From NCBI GenBank assembly GCA_946407015.1, contig CAMJML010000004.1, positions 240,601 through 304,600 on the forward strand: 64,000 nucleotides of DNA, given 5' to 3'. Source of the stretch: an uncultured Selenomonadales bacterium (GTDB lineage Bacteria > Bacillota > Negativicutes > DSM-1736 > Dendrosporobacteraceae). The notes under the pieces are model-generated. The model did no database searches, was not told the origin of the DNA, and worked only from the letters and a program-made list of their open reading frames with translations. Of this stretch, positions 1 to 7,288 are shown piece after piece (the stretch's first letter is position 1; each line of letters begins with the position of its first letter). A program made the translations under genes and the position numbers.

Positions 1-2
1 CA

Positions 3-473
3 GAAGCTGAAAGCTGCTGGTCTGATGATAAGCCGGTTCATTTATCAAAGAAGTCGTTTCTGCCACCTCGATTTTTACTGGAAAGTATCCAAAAAGTATC
101 TTGGCAATCTCCGGATACCGTTGCTTTGTTTAATCAAGAGCAACAGGTTTCTTATCAAGAACTTTCAGGCTGCATCGCCTTGGTACAGCAAGCTCTTTTG
201 AAAAAAGGCTGCCAACAGGGAGATGTTGTGGCCGTTTGTTTAGAAAAAGGGGTTTGGCAAGCAGCCGCAATGGTTGGGATATTGCTTGCCGGTTATACTT
301 ACTTACCGGTTGAAGAACCTCTTTCTCTGAGCAATATAGAAGCTTCTGCGCTTAAAAAGAGAAAAATACGTCATTTTCTAACAGAACATAAATGTATGGC
401 TCAATATCCATTACCACTAGACAGTATTTTGGTTGATTATCTGCAGCCTGCTTTGCGAAATAGGTCTGGTTAA
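3..473 (+). pseudogene. Truncated NRPS adenylation-domain fragment (enters from left edge)
   Basis: The reading frame is open from the window edge and ends at TAA 471-473, giving 156 visible residues. The sequence has the linker that precedes an adenylation domain (FLPPRFLLESIQKV) and then the first part of an AMP-binding domain: SPDTVALFNQEQQVSYQEL, followed by GDVVAVCLEKGVWQAAAMVG and GYTYLPVEEP. These match core motifs A1 and A2. The frame stops before the P-loop-like A3 motif and all substrate-specificity residues, so this cannot be a complete adenylation domain. The thiazolinyl imide reductase starts only 34 bases downstream, as expected in a yersiniabactin/pyochelin-like cluster where an NRPS activates cysteine. 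I infer a deletion or frameshift that removed the rest of the megasynthase. The upstream part lies outside the window. Confidence 0.75.
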
Positions 474-507
474 TTTTAAAATTTCTAAGAGAAAGGTAAA
501 CATATCA

Positions 508-1575
508 ATGGGAGAAGTGTTAAAGGTCGTTGTTTGCGGAACTACTTTTGGCAGGGTTTTTATGCAAGGGATTAAGGCTATGCCGGATAAATTTCAATTA
601 GTTGGTATTGTAGCCAGAGGCAGTGCTCAAGCGGCAAAATGCGCAGCAGAGTATGATGTTCCGTTAATTCATAATATTGATGATGTAGACAAAGATAAAG
701 CAGATATAGCTTGTGTCATTATTAGATCAGCAATTGCAGGCGGTGCAGGAACTGATATAGCCAATAAACTGTTGGCTAAAGGCATCCATGTTATTCAAGA
801 ATTTCCTGTTCATCAAAGTGAATTAGGTGAGTGTCTGCGCACTGCCCGTCATTCAAATTGTTATTATGAAGTCGATGGCTTTTATGCTGATGTGGAGTCG
901 CCGCGTAATTTTATTAAGGCTGCTAATCGGATACTGGCTAAAAGTGAACCAATCTATATTGATGCGGCTTGCAGTTTGCAGATGCTTTATCCAATGATCG
1001 ATATCTTAGGTAAAGCTCTGGGCAGTTTTAGACCATGGTCATTTCAATTATTAAGCCCTCCACAGGAAGGGCAGTTTTGTAATTTTGGCGGACAAATCAG
1101 AGGGATTCCCCTTTTCTTAAGAGTTCAAAATCAGATTAATCCCAAGGATCCAGATAATCATATGCATGTCATGCATAGAATTACTATCGGTACCAATAGT
1201 GGTAATTTACAGTTGACAGATACCCACGGACTGGTTTTATGGAACCCCAAGATGCATGTTGAGCGTACTGCTGATGGTATTATGGCGCTAAGCGGCTCTG
1301 AGTCTTTTTTTAATTTGAAAGTCAGCGAGTTGGTTTCACCAGATAAACATGCAACTTATCAGCAGATTTTTTCAGAAGTTTGGACAGAGGGTGTCGGCAA
1401 TTTACTGTGCAGGTTTAGAGATAAAATTCTGGCTAAGAAAAAAGATCAGGCTTACGCTCAGTATCAATTAACCGCCTGTCAGGTTTGGCAGGATATCGCG
1501 AAACTTTTAGGACCTGCCCAAAATATTACCGGACAAAATCCTAAGCCTTTAGGTTTAAATGATTTTATCCGATGA
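508..1575 (+). CDS. Thiazolinyl imide reductase (Irp3/YbtU/PchG-like)
   Basis: This 355-residue protein has a Gfo/Idh/MocA-type N-terminal nucleotide-binding fold (VVVCGTTFGRVFMQGI) and the family landmarks of thiazolinyl imide reductases: the EFPVHQSE segment near residue 100, and LRVQNQINPKDPDNH followed by TIGTNSGNLQLTDTHG in the C-terminal half. Known members use NADPH to reduce one thiazoline ring to thiazolidine while the siderophore is still bound to the assembly line. I chose ATG 508 because an AAAGG element precedes it; an upstream extension to 433 would overlap the NRPS fragment. The gene is intact and AT-rich. Its partner megasynthase is truncated just upstream, so activity here depends on NRPS genes outside the window. 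A relic of a second copy lies at 6697-6846. Confidence 0.85.
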   Translation: MGEVLKVVVCGTTFGRVFMQGIKAMPDKFQLVGIVARGSAQAAKCAAEYDVPLIHNIDDVDKDKADIACVIIRSAIAGGAGTDIANKLLAKGIHVIQEFPVHQSELGECLRTARHSNCYYEVDGFYADVESPRNFIKAANRILAKSEPIYIDAACSLQMLYPMIDILGKALGSFRPWSFQLLSPPQEGQFCNFGGQIRGIPLFLRVQNQINPKDPDNHMHVMHRITIGTNSGNLQLTDTHGLVLWNPKMHVERTADGIMALSGSESFFNLKVSELVSPDKHATYQQIFSEVWTEGVGNLLCRFRDKILAKKKDQAYAQYQLTACQVWQDIAKLLGPAQNITGQNPKPLGLNDFIR

Positions 1576-1587
1576 CTAACCTGCTCT

Positions 1588-1662
1588 AAGACTCCCAGCT
1601 TCTACAAGTGGGAGTTATACCCCTACGGGGCACAGGCGAGCGGCTAAGTCTACTTTATAACA
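1588..1662. mobile_element. Possible end remnant of an IS200/IS605-type element
   Basis: This gap contains an imperfect stem (ACTCCCA at 1591-1597, with one bulged G, pairing to TGGGAGT at 1609-1615), immediately followed by CCCC-TAC-GGGG at 1620-1630 and a GCGAGCGGC stretch. Compact subterminal hairpins of this kind are typical of the ends of IS200/IS605/IS1341 elements, which carry no inverted terminal repeats. No transposase or TnpB reading frame is present beside it. The assignment rests on shape only; the hairpin could also be a weak terminator for the reductase gene. Confidence 0.3.
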
Positions 1663-1751
1663 GGATGCGGCCGAAAATTTTTTCAGTCATAGGGGTGATA
1701 ATTTTTAATTTAATAATTAAAAATTTTAATGAGGCGGAATTAGATTTAACT

Positions 1752-2426
1752 ATGCCCATTTTTTTAAAAAAAGGAGAGGTTCATCTTTGGCAAGTTTTTA
1801 TTGAACCTTTTCAATCACTGGAACAACTATTATTGACCATGCTGGCTGAAGATGAGCTTGCTCAGGCTGAAAGATTTCTGTTTGTTAAAGATCACTTTCG
1901 ATATGTAGCAGCTCATGGGATTTTGCGGGTTTTGCTTAGTAGATATTTAAATATTATGCCTCAAAAAATTTGTTTTACCAAGGGCTGTTATCATAAACCT
2001 GAACTATGTAAGGGTGTTACTGAAGAAAAATTTTCTTTTAATATTTCACATTCTCAGGATATGGTAGTTCTTGCTTTTGGTAATTATTCTAATATTGGTG
2101 TTGATGTTGAATATGTGAGAGATATACCTGATTTTTCTGAAATAGTGGATCACTTTTTTCATCCAGAGGAGAAAAAGCAACTGCAATTGCTCTCTTATTG
2201 GCAAAAACAGCAACTGTTTTTCGACTTTTGGACATGCAAAGAAGCTTTTGTGAAAGCAACAGGAGAGGGGTGTCATCGTTCTTTTGATTCTTTTTATATA
2301 ACTAAGTTAAAAGATGAATGTTTTGCTGTAAGCGGCAAAAATATAAAGAATGATGATTGGTATGTTATTCCTTATCGGTGCACTCCGAATTATGCCGTTG
2401 CCGTTGTTTGCGATCATTTAGCATAA
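1752..2426 (+). CDS. 4'-phosphopantetheinyl transferase, Sfp family
   Basis: This enzyme moves phosphopantetheine from CoA onto the serine of carrier domains, activating NRPS and PKS proteins. The 224-residue protein has the three Sfp-family motifs: FNISHSQDMVVLAFG near residue 97, IGVDVEY with the Mg-binding acidic residues, and FWTCKEAFVKATGEG containing the W-x3-KEA core. I placed the start at ATG 1752 because the sequence further upstream in frame runs through hairpins and shows no similarity to the family; a GAGGCGG element lies about 14 bases upstream. The location directly after the thiazolinyl imide reductase fits a siderophore assembly-line activator. It may still serve other carrier proteins even though the local NRPS is broken. 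Confidence 0.88.
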   Translation: MPIFLKKGEVHLWQVFIEPFQSLEQLLLTMLAEDELAQAERFLFVKDHFRYVAAHGILRVLLSRYLNIMPQKICFTKGCYHKPELCKGVTEEKFSFNISHSQDMVVLAFGNYSNIGVDVEYVRDIPDFSEIVDHFFHPEEKKQLQLLSYWQKQQLFFDFWTCKEAFVKATGEGCHRSFDSFYITKLKDECFAVSGKNIKNDDWYVIPYRCTPNYAVAVVCDHLA

Positions 2427-2569
2427 ATAGAAATTTTCGTGAATGTTACACTGCAATACCAATATCATTTAATTTGAATTCATAGAATAGAGAATAGAAT
2501 AGTTTTCATCTCATATCTAAATTCTATAGACAATTTTTTAATTTTATTATTTAGGGAAAGGATTTAAAA

Positions 2570-3178
2570 ATGAATATACAATCAAGCAGTAAGATGCAGG
2601 TAAAAGATTTTATTACTTTAGGGGTTCTTAATGCAGTGTTTACGGTGCTTTTTATATTACTTACCGTAGTCGTCGGCATATTTCCTGTAACTGGTATTTT
2701 TGCTCCGGCAATAGCAGCAATACCCTTAGGGGTTATTTTTATACTTTTAATGATCAAGGTTGCTAAAAAAGGGACACTTCTTGTCAGTGGTGTTTTACAG
2801 GCCGTGATATTATTTCTTTTAAGCGGTTCCTGGACATTTGTTGTTGCTATTATTTCCGCAACACTTTTGGGAGAATTACTTGTTTGGGGAGCCTATAAAG
2901 ATTTACACAGAATTACCATAAGCTATGTTGTGTTAATCTGCGGTTATGCGCTTGGATCTTTTGCTCCCATTGTTTTTTTTACAGAATCCTGGCGCACTGC
3001 CTCTGTCGCTAATGGTTATAATGCCAGCTATGTGAATGCCTTTACAGAAATATTAAATGGCCCAATCCTGTTGGGAGTATTGGCTGTATCAGCGCTGGGA
3101 GCATTGCTGGGAGCTGTTTTGGGTAAAAAAATGTTAAAAAAACATTTTGTGAAAGCTGGTGTTATTTCCGGTGACTAG
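2570..3178 (+). CDS. ECF transporter substrate-specific (S) component, Trep_Strep/MptD-like
   Basis: This 202-residue integral membrane protein has about five to six hydrophobic segments, a short cytoplasmic N-terminus (NIQSSSKMQVKDFITLGV) and a lysine-rich C-terminus. The layout and the N-terminal KDFITLGVLNAVF segment resemble the Trep_Strep family of putative S components of energy-coupling factor importers. S components bind the substrate and dock on an EcfT plus two ATPases. The gene is followed by an EcfT gene 50 bases downstream. A GGGAAAGGA ribosome-binding site precedes the ATG. The substrate is not visible from sequence; the siderophore context suggests, but does not prove, iron-chelate transport. 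Confidence 0.75.
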   Translation: MNIQSSSKMQVKDFITLGVLNAVFTVLFILLTVVVGIFPVTGIFAPAIAAIPLGVIFILLMIKVAKKGTLLVSGVLQAVILFLLSGSWTFVVAIISATLLGELLVWGAYKDLHRITISYVVLICGYALGSFAPIVFFTESWRTASVANGYNASYVNAFTEILNGPILLGVLAVSALGALLGAVLGKKMLKKHFVKAGVISGD

Positions 3179-3228
3179 AATTCTGTCTGAATTAAGCCTC
3201 TACTTATAGAGGAGCAAGAACGGATGAG

Positions 3229-4056
3229 GTGAAAAAGGTGCAGGTAGAAATGTCATCAAAAGCAAGTTCTGTTAGTTTAGCCAGGCAAACGAATATAAAT
3301 CAATTGCTTGGGATCGATAAAAAAAATGGTCTTAGAGATATAGATCCTAGAGTGAAAATGTTTATTACATTGGCTTTTAGCACAATGCTTTTTTGTACAG
3401 CCAAGGAGTTAACTATTTTAATTTCTTTGCTAATGGTTTTTGTTATATTTTTATTTTCCGGCATGGCTAAAAAAAGTATTAAATTTATTTTGGCTTATAT
3501 GATTATTGTAGTATTTAATTATGTGATTCATTTAATGAGTATAGAAGCTCTAACAGTTTTGTTAAGTGCTATTACTTACACGATGTTAAAGTTTATTCCA
3601 ATGGTTATGCTTAGTTATTGGCTTTTTTCTACAGTAAAAGTTAATGAGTTAATAGTCGCTTTGGAGCAAATGAAAATTCCTAAGTCAATTATTTTATCAT
3701 TGGCTGTCTTATTTAGATTTTTACCTACTGTAACAGAAGAGTTAGGTTATATCCGGGATACGATGAAAATGCGCAACATTGATTTGTCTTTTAACAGGGC
3801 TATCCTGCATCCTATTAAGACAACAGAATACATGCTGATCCCACTCCTTCTCAGGAGTGTCAAGATATCTGATGAATTGGCAGCAGCAGCCCTGACTAGA
3901 GGAATTGATGGAGAAAATAAGCGAACTTCTTTGAGAAAAGTATATATTTCATTTCCAGACATATTGTTTGCTGTTCTTTTTATCTTATTTACAGCTTTTT
4001 TGTATCAGTTTGATCGACAAATTGTTGAATTTTCTATGACGAGGACTTGGTTATGA
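3229..4056 (+). CDS. ecfT: ECF transporter transmembrane (T) component, EcfT/CbiQ family
   Basis: This 275-residue protein starts with a polar region, then DPRVKMFITLAFS leading into several transmembrane segments, and near residue 220 carries LAAAALTRGID, the coupling-helix Ala-Arg-Gly signature that contacts the ATPases in ECF transporters. EcfT links the S component to ATP hydrolysis. The start is uncertain: GTG 3229 gives the full frame, while ATG 3250 has an AAGGTG element about 10 bases upstream. The next gene begins inside the stop codon (ATGA overlap) but is truncated, so the module lacks its own ATPase. It could use a housekeeping EcfA pair encoded elsewhere. Confidence 0.82.
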   Translation: MKKVQVEMSSKASSVSLARQTNINQLLGIDKKNGLRDIDPRVKMFITLAFSTMLFCTAKELTILISLLMVFVIFLFSGMAKKSIKFILAYMIIVVFNYVIHLMSIEALTVLLSAITYTMLKFIPMVMLSYWLFSTVKVNELIVALEQMKIPKSIILSLAVLFRFLPTVTEELGYIRDTMKMRNIDLSFNRAILHPIKTTEYMLIPLLLRSVKISDELAAAALTRGIDGENKRTSLRKVYISFPDILFAVLFILFTAFLYQFDRQIVEFSMTRTWL

Positions 4057-4145
4057 TTGAATTGATTCATTTTCGGCACAGGCAAGCAAGGATTTCCAGT
4101 GCCGAAAATACTTTTAAGCATAAAAAAGTATCCGTTTTGACATAA
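4053..4145 (+). pseudogene. 5' stub of an ECF ATPase gene
   Basis: An ATG overlaps the EcfT stop codon and opens with MIELIHF, the usual kind of beginning of an EcfA/CbiO ATPase. The frame then diverges into non-homologous sequence and ends after 30 codons with no Walker A motif. The divergence point lies at the left arm of a 10-bp inverted repeat (TTTTCGGCAC, right arm GTGCCGAAAA around 4100-4109). I infer that a deletion fused the beginning of the ATPase gene to unrelated DNA. Seven residues are weak evidence alone, but the tight overlap with EcfT supports the reading. Confidence 0.5.
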
Positions 4146-4173
4146 GCAAAACCGGCAAACAGACATCATTATA

Positions 4174-4202
4174 TTGAGAATGAGTATCGATATCGATTTA
4201 AA
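4174..4202 (+). promoter_or_regulatory. Fur-box promoter ahead of the salicylate genes
   Basis: TGAGAATGAGTATCG at 4175-4189 matches the 7-1-7 Fur consensus (TGATAATNATTATCA) at 12 of 14 defined positions. It overlaps a TTGAGA -35-like hexamer, the same arrangement as the two stronger Fur promoters near 17580 and 24135. The -10 element is poor (TTTAAA/TAAATT). Iron-repressed expression of DAHP synthase and salicylate synthase is the expected biology for siderophore synthesis. The 170 bases between this site and the first gene show no gene I can support. Confidence 0.65.
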
Positions 4203-4374
4203 TTTAAATAGGCTTGCCAAGCGGCTTTGACGCTGATGGGAATCACGCTGATTGACGTAAAGCTTGATTCCGCAGCGAGTAAGGCGCGGCATGGTCAATA
4301 TGCCCAGGATTGGCGACCAAATGCTTATAGAAATTGCCGGCAGCAATTATCATGCGCAAAGGGAAGGGGAAAAC

Positions 4375-5190
4375 ATGGAGGCGTTGCTAAAAATAAAAAA
4401 GCAGCAAAATAATCATAAAACAATTATTGAATTTAATCATACAAGCATAGGCAGCGGTAACTTTATCATTATCGCCGGTCCATGCGCCGTAGAAAGTGAA
4501 GAACAAATTTTTATGACGGCACAAATGCTTCAGAGTACAGGAACAATATTTATGCGGGGCGGAGTATTTAAACCGAGAACTATACCGTATTCTTTTCAGG
4601 GATTAGGTGTTAGCGGGCTTCATATTTTAGAAAAGGCAAAACAGAAATACAATCTTATTGTGAGTACCGAAGTGATGAGTACCGAAATGGTCGATGTTGT
4701 ATCGCAATATGTAGATATTTTACAAATTGGCTCAAGAAATATGCAAAATTTTGATTTGCTAAAAAAAGTAGGGAAAATAAACACACCGGTTATTTTAAAG
4801 CGAGGACTTTCAGCAACGATCCAAGAATGGTTAGCGGCCGCCGAATACATTATGTGTGAAGGCAATAAAAATGTAATACTATGCGAGCGGGGAATCAGAA
4901 CATTCGAAAGGTATACCAGAAATACATTGGATTTAAGTGCCGTATTAGCTGTAAAACAGATCAGCCATCTTCCTGTTATTGTGGATCCTAGCCATGGCAC
5001 CGGCCGAAATGAAATGATTTTGCCAATGGCAAAGGCTGCGATGGCGATAGGTGCCGATGGCATTATGATAGAAGTACACCCAAACCCAAGCGAAGCTTTA
5101 TCTGACGGAGAACAATCGATCAACTTTGAACAGTTTAAAGATCTAATGTGTGAAGTAGAAAGACTGAAAAAAGTATTTCATTATTATTAG
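4375..5190 (+). CDS. aroF: 3-deoxy-7-phosphoheptulonate (DAHP) synthase, class I beta
   Basis: The enzyme condenses phosphoenolpyruvate and erythrose 4-phosphate in the first step of the shikimate pathway. The 271-residue protein has IIAGPCAVES near its start, FMRGGVFKPRTIPYSFQG, ILQIGSRNMQNFDLL, VILKRGL, LCERGIRTFE and PVIVDPSHGTGRN, all family landmarks of the short KDO8P-synthase-like class without a large regulatory domain. ATG 4375 is preceded by AAGGGAAGGGGA. The position right behind a Fur box and in front of salicylate synthase suggests a dedicated copy that boosts chorismate flow when iron is short. No chorismate-mutase or ACT domain is attached, so feedback control by aromatic amino acids is not evident. 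Confidence 0.92.
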   Translation: MEALLKIKKQQNNHKTIIEFNHTSIGSGNFIIIAGPCAVESEEQIFMTAQMLQSTGTIFMRGGVFKPRTIPYSFQGLGVSGLHILEKAKQKYNLIVSTEVMSTEMVDVVSQYVDILQIGSRNMQNFDLLKKVGKINTPVILKRGLSATIQEWLAAAEYIMCEGNKNVILCERGIRTFERYTRNTLDLSAVLAVKQISHLPVIVDPSHGTGRNEMILPMAKAAMAIGADGIMIEVHPNPSEALSDGEQSINFEQFKDLMCEVERLKKVFHYY

Positions 5191-5296
5191 TTTTTTGGTC
5201 AAGGCCATATCTTGTCAGCTCATCAATTTATTATACCTGTGAGCATGTAAGCCAAGAGTATTAAAAAAACAGGCTTATTTGGAGAGGAAGATAACA

Positions 5297-6697
5297 ATGA
5301 AAGCAAATAAAGAATGGGTTGCTCAAGCTGAAATACAATATGGACAACCCGACAATCCGACTGCCTATATAGAAAAAACAATCGAGTTTACGGGAGATGC
5401 TCATTTGGCAGCAAGCCAAATTGTGGAGTCCGGTCTGTTTGTAAACTATCTCCTGTATGAAAACAAGGAAGAGTTGTCTTTAGGGATGGGAATTCATGCC
5501 GTTCTATCCGTTGATCCTGAATATACAACATTAAAAACCGAAAATAAAACACTGCAATTCGCAAATGGCATACTAAGTGAAACTATTGACAGGGCCCTTC
5601 TGTCCGTTAGGCTAAAAAAATGGCGTGCTTATGGAATAGCCAATTTTGGATTGGCCCGTTACAATCACAAAATGCCGCTTCTCGCTGAAGATCAATGCCT
5701 TTTGCAATTATTTATTCCTGAAGTCGAATTGCGCTTTACGAAAGGGTCAATCCAGCTAAGAGCCTTAAAAGAGGATAAGCTGGCAGAGCTTAGCAGACTG
5801 GTGAGATCGCTAGCGGGAACAGAAAATGGCAGTCTGGCAAAAAGAGCAGACGGGAGCAAACTGGAAATACCGGGAATCAATACCATTAATTCTGAGAAGT
5901 ATCTGTCTATTGTAGCGGATGCCGTGCAAGAAATTGAGGAGGACAAGTATCAAAAAGTGATTTTGTCCAGAAAAATCCCGCTTGACCGGGAACTGGATTT
6001 GGTTGCCAGTTATATCGCAGGCAGAAAAGTGAACTCGCCCGCAAGATCATTTCTGCTAAATATCGATGGTTTGGCTGTAGCGGGGTTCAGCCCGGAAACG
6101 GTTGTCGAAGTGGACGGCCGAGGCTGGGTAAGCACCCAGCCGCTTGCGGGAACACGCGCAAAGGGCTGCAGTGAGGAAGAGGAAAAAAGGCTCAGAGAAG
6201 AACTGCTGCATGATCCGAAAGAGATTGCCGAGCATGCGGTTTCCGTAAAACTGGCTTTTGAAGAGCTGAGAAGTATTTGTGACACTGAGACCATTGCTGT
6301 GAGTGATTTTATGTCAGTTGCAAATAGAGGGACTGTCCAGCATATTGCTTCCCGGTTGAAAGGGAAACTTAAATCCGGCTACAATTCATGGCATGCCTTC
6401 AACGCCCTTTTTCCTGCGGTAACAGCTTCCGGCATTCCTAAAAAAGAGGCTATTGAAGCCATCGGCAGATTTGAGTCCCACCCCAGAAATCTCTACAGCG
6501 GCTGCATCATGACCTTTGACAGTGACGGTACAATGGACGCCGCCCTCGTTTTGCGGACTGTTTTTCAGAAAGATAAAAGCGCGTGGCTCCGTGCCGGCGC
6601 CGGTATCGTTGCGATGTCCGCACCTTCCAGAGAACTTGAGGAGACGTGTGAAAAGTTAAGCAGTTTCTCAAGACACCTGGTGTGCCGCCGGCCGTAA
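5297..6697 (+). CDS. Salicylate synthase (MbtI/Irp9/YbtS-like)
   Basis: The enzyme converts chorismate to salicylate through isochorismate, supplying the aryl cap of yersiniabactin-type siderophores. The 466-residue protein is of the chorismate-binding MST family. The C-terminal half carries YQKVILSRKIPL, GFSPETVVEV, PLAGTRAKG, the RGTVQH motif, LFPAVTASGIPKKEA and WLRAGAGIV, ending in EETCEKLSS. The WLRAGAGIV and FPAVTASGIPK forms are closer to MbtI/Irp9 salicylate synthases than to plain isochorismate synthases. ATG 5297 follows GGAGAGGAAG. No separate pyruvate lyase (PchB) is nearby, consistent with a bifunctional enzyme. The gene lies 106 bases after aroF with no terminator between. Confidence 0.88.
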   Translation: MKANKEWVAQAEIQYGQPDNPTAYIEKTIEFTGDAHLAASQIVESGLFVNYLLYENKEELSLGMGIHAVLSVDPEYTTLKTENKTLQFANGILSETIDRALLSVRLKKWRAYGIANFGLARYNHKMPLLAEDQCLLQLFIPEVELRFTKGSIQLRALKEDKLAELSRLVRSLAGTENGSLAKRADGSKLEIPGINTINSEKYLSIVADAVQEIEEDKYQKVILSRKIPLDRELDLVASYIAGRKVNSPARSFLLNIDGLAVAGFSPETVVEVDGRGWVSTQPLAGTRAKGCSEEEEKRLREELLHDPKEIAEHAVSVKLAFEELRSICDTETIAVSDFMSVANRGTVQHIASRLKGKLKSGYNSWHAFNALFPAVTASGIPKKEAIEAIGRFESHPRNLYSGCIMTFDSDGTMDAALVLRTVFQKDKSAWLRAGAGIVAMSAPSRELEETCEKLSSFSRHLVCRRP

Positions 6698-6846
6698 AGC
6701 AGGATGCCAAGGAAACTCCCATAACATTGCGGGTGCAAAACCAGATCGATCCCGATAATGATGCATTTGCTGCATGCATCATTATCGGGACGAACAATGG
6801 AAGTTATTACTGTGTTATAGGACATCCCCTCGCTGTAGTCGCATAG
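6697..6846 (+). pseudogene. Relic of a second thiazolinyl imide reductase
   Basis: In the frame one base off the salicylate synthase stop, the sequence reads ITLRVQNQIDPDND, then IIIGTNNGSYY, then IGHPLAVVA and stop. This parallels LRVQNQINPKDPDNH, TIGTNSGNLQL and THGLVLW in the intact reductase at 508-1575. The piece covers only about 45 codons of the C-terminal half and has no start, so it is a gene remnant. It sits directly after salicylate synthase, where a reductase gene would be expected in a siderophore operon. The codons CCCGATAATGATGCAT lie in the left arm of a perfect hairpin, so part of the region has been remodelled. Confidence 0.7.
6751..6789. repeat. Perfect 16-bp inverted repeat
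   Basis: CCCGATAATGATGCAT (6751-6766) and its exact reverse complement (6774-6789) flank a 7-base loop. It lies inside the reductase relic. There is no T-tract, so it is not an ordinary terminator. It is the first of four perfect hairpins in about 240 bases. Confidence 0.9.
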
Positions 6847-6864
6847 AACATAGCGGTTATCCTG

Positions 6865-6896
6865 AAGTCAGTACGAGCTGCAATGTACTGACTTTT
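6865..6896 (+). terminator. Probable rho-independent terminator
   Basis: AAGTCAGTAC (6865-6874) pairs with GTACTGACTT (6885-6894) around a 10-base loop, followed by a short T run. It is the best candidate for the end of the aroF-salicylate synthase transcript. Confidence 0.5.
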
Positions 6897-6917
6897 GCTC
6901 TGGCCTCCCGTCGGGGA

Positions 6918-6990
6918 CACAGACCAACTGCCGGAGCGGTTGGTCTGTGCTTGGTTGCGTAAGCGAAGACCACATGCGATGCATGTGGTC
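6918..6990. repeat. Two further perfect hairpins in the gap after the siderophore genes
   Basis: CACAGACCAAC (6918-6928) pairs with GTTGGTCTGTG (6939-6949), and GACCACATGC (6968-6977) pairs with GCATGTGGTC (6981-6990). Neither has a T-tract. The stretch from 6991 to 7079 shows no feature that I can support. Confidence 0.85.
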
Positions 6991-7079
6991 AGGTTGTTGA
7001 TAAAGTTCAAAATATAAACATGGTATTTGTGTTCTTGTGTAGAAAGTATTTATACAAGCTTTTTTATGAGGTAATCAAG

Positions 7080-7172
7080 ATGTACCGAGAAAAAGATAAG
7101 CAACAGATGGCTGTGAGTTTATCTGCATTGCATACGGCAACTTTGCTGCTGGCTGCTTTCCTTTGCAGCTAA
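7080..7172 (+). pseudogene. 30-codon frame, possible transposase N-terminal stub
   Basis: The frame opens with MYREKDKQQM after a TTATGAGGTAATC leader and ends at TAA 7170-7172. The first ten residues resemble the conserved start of IS1182/IS4-like transposases, which often begin MYRxxDxxQ. The remainder (a short hydrophobic stretch, ATLLLAAFLC) does not continue such a protein. It may be the beginning of a deleted insertion sequence, or a short non-functional frame. Confidence 0.3.
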
Positions 7173-7288
7173 GTGGAATGTGGATCATGCAGTTGGAATT
7201 TAGAACGCTATTTATCACAAATAATGCTTACAGGTGGCCTGACGTGTTATAATTTGGCTGAGAATGGTGAAGGACATGGTGGTTCATT

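Noticed and set aside
4227..4412. Short open frames between the Fur box and aroF, including MVNMPRIGDQMLIEIAG
   Set aside because: The peptide vaguely recalls phage baseplate or VgrG segments, but it has no good start, overlaps the aroF ribosome-binding site and is too short to support a gene.
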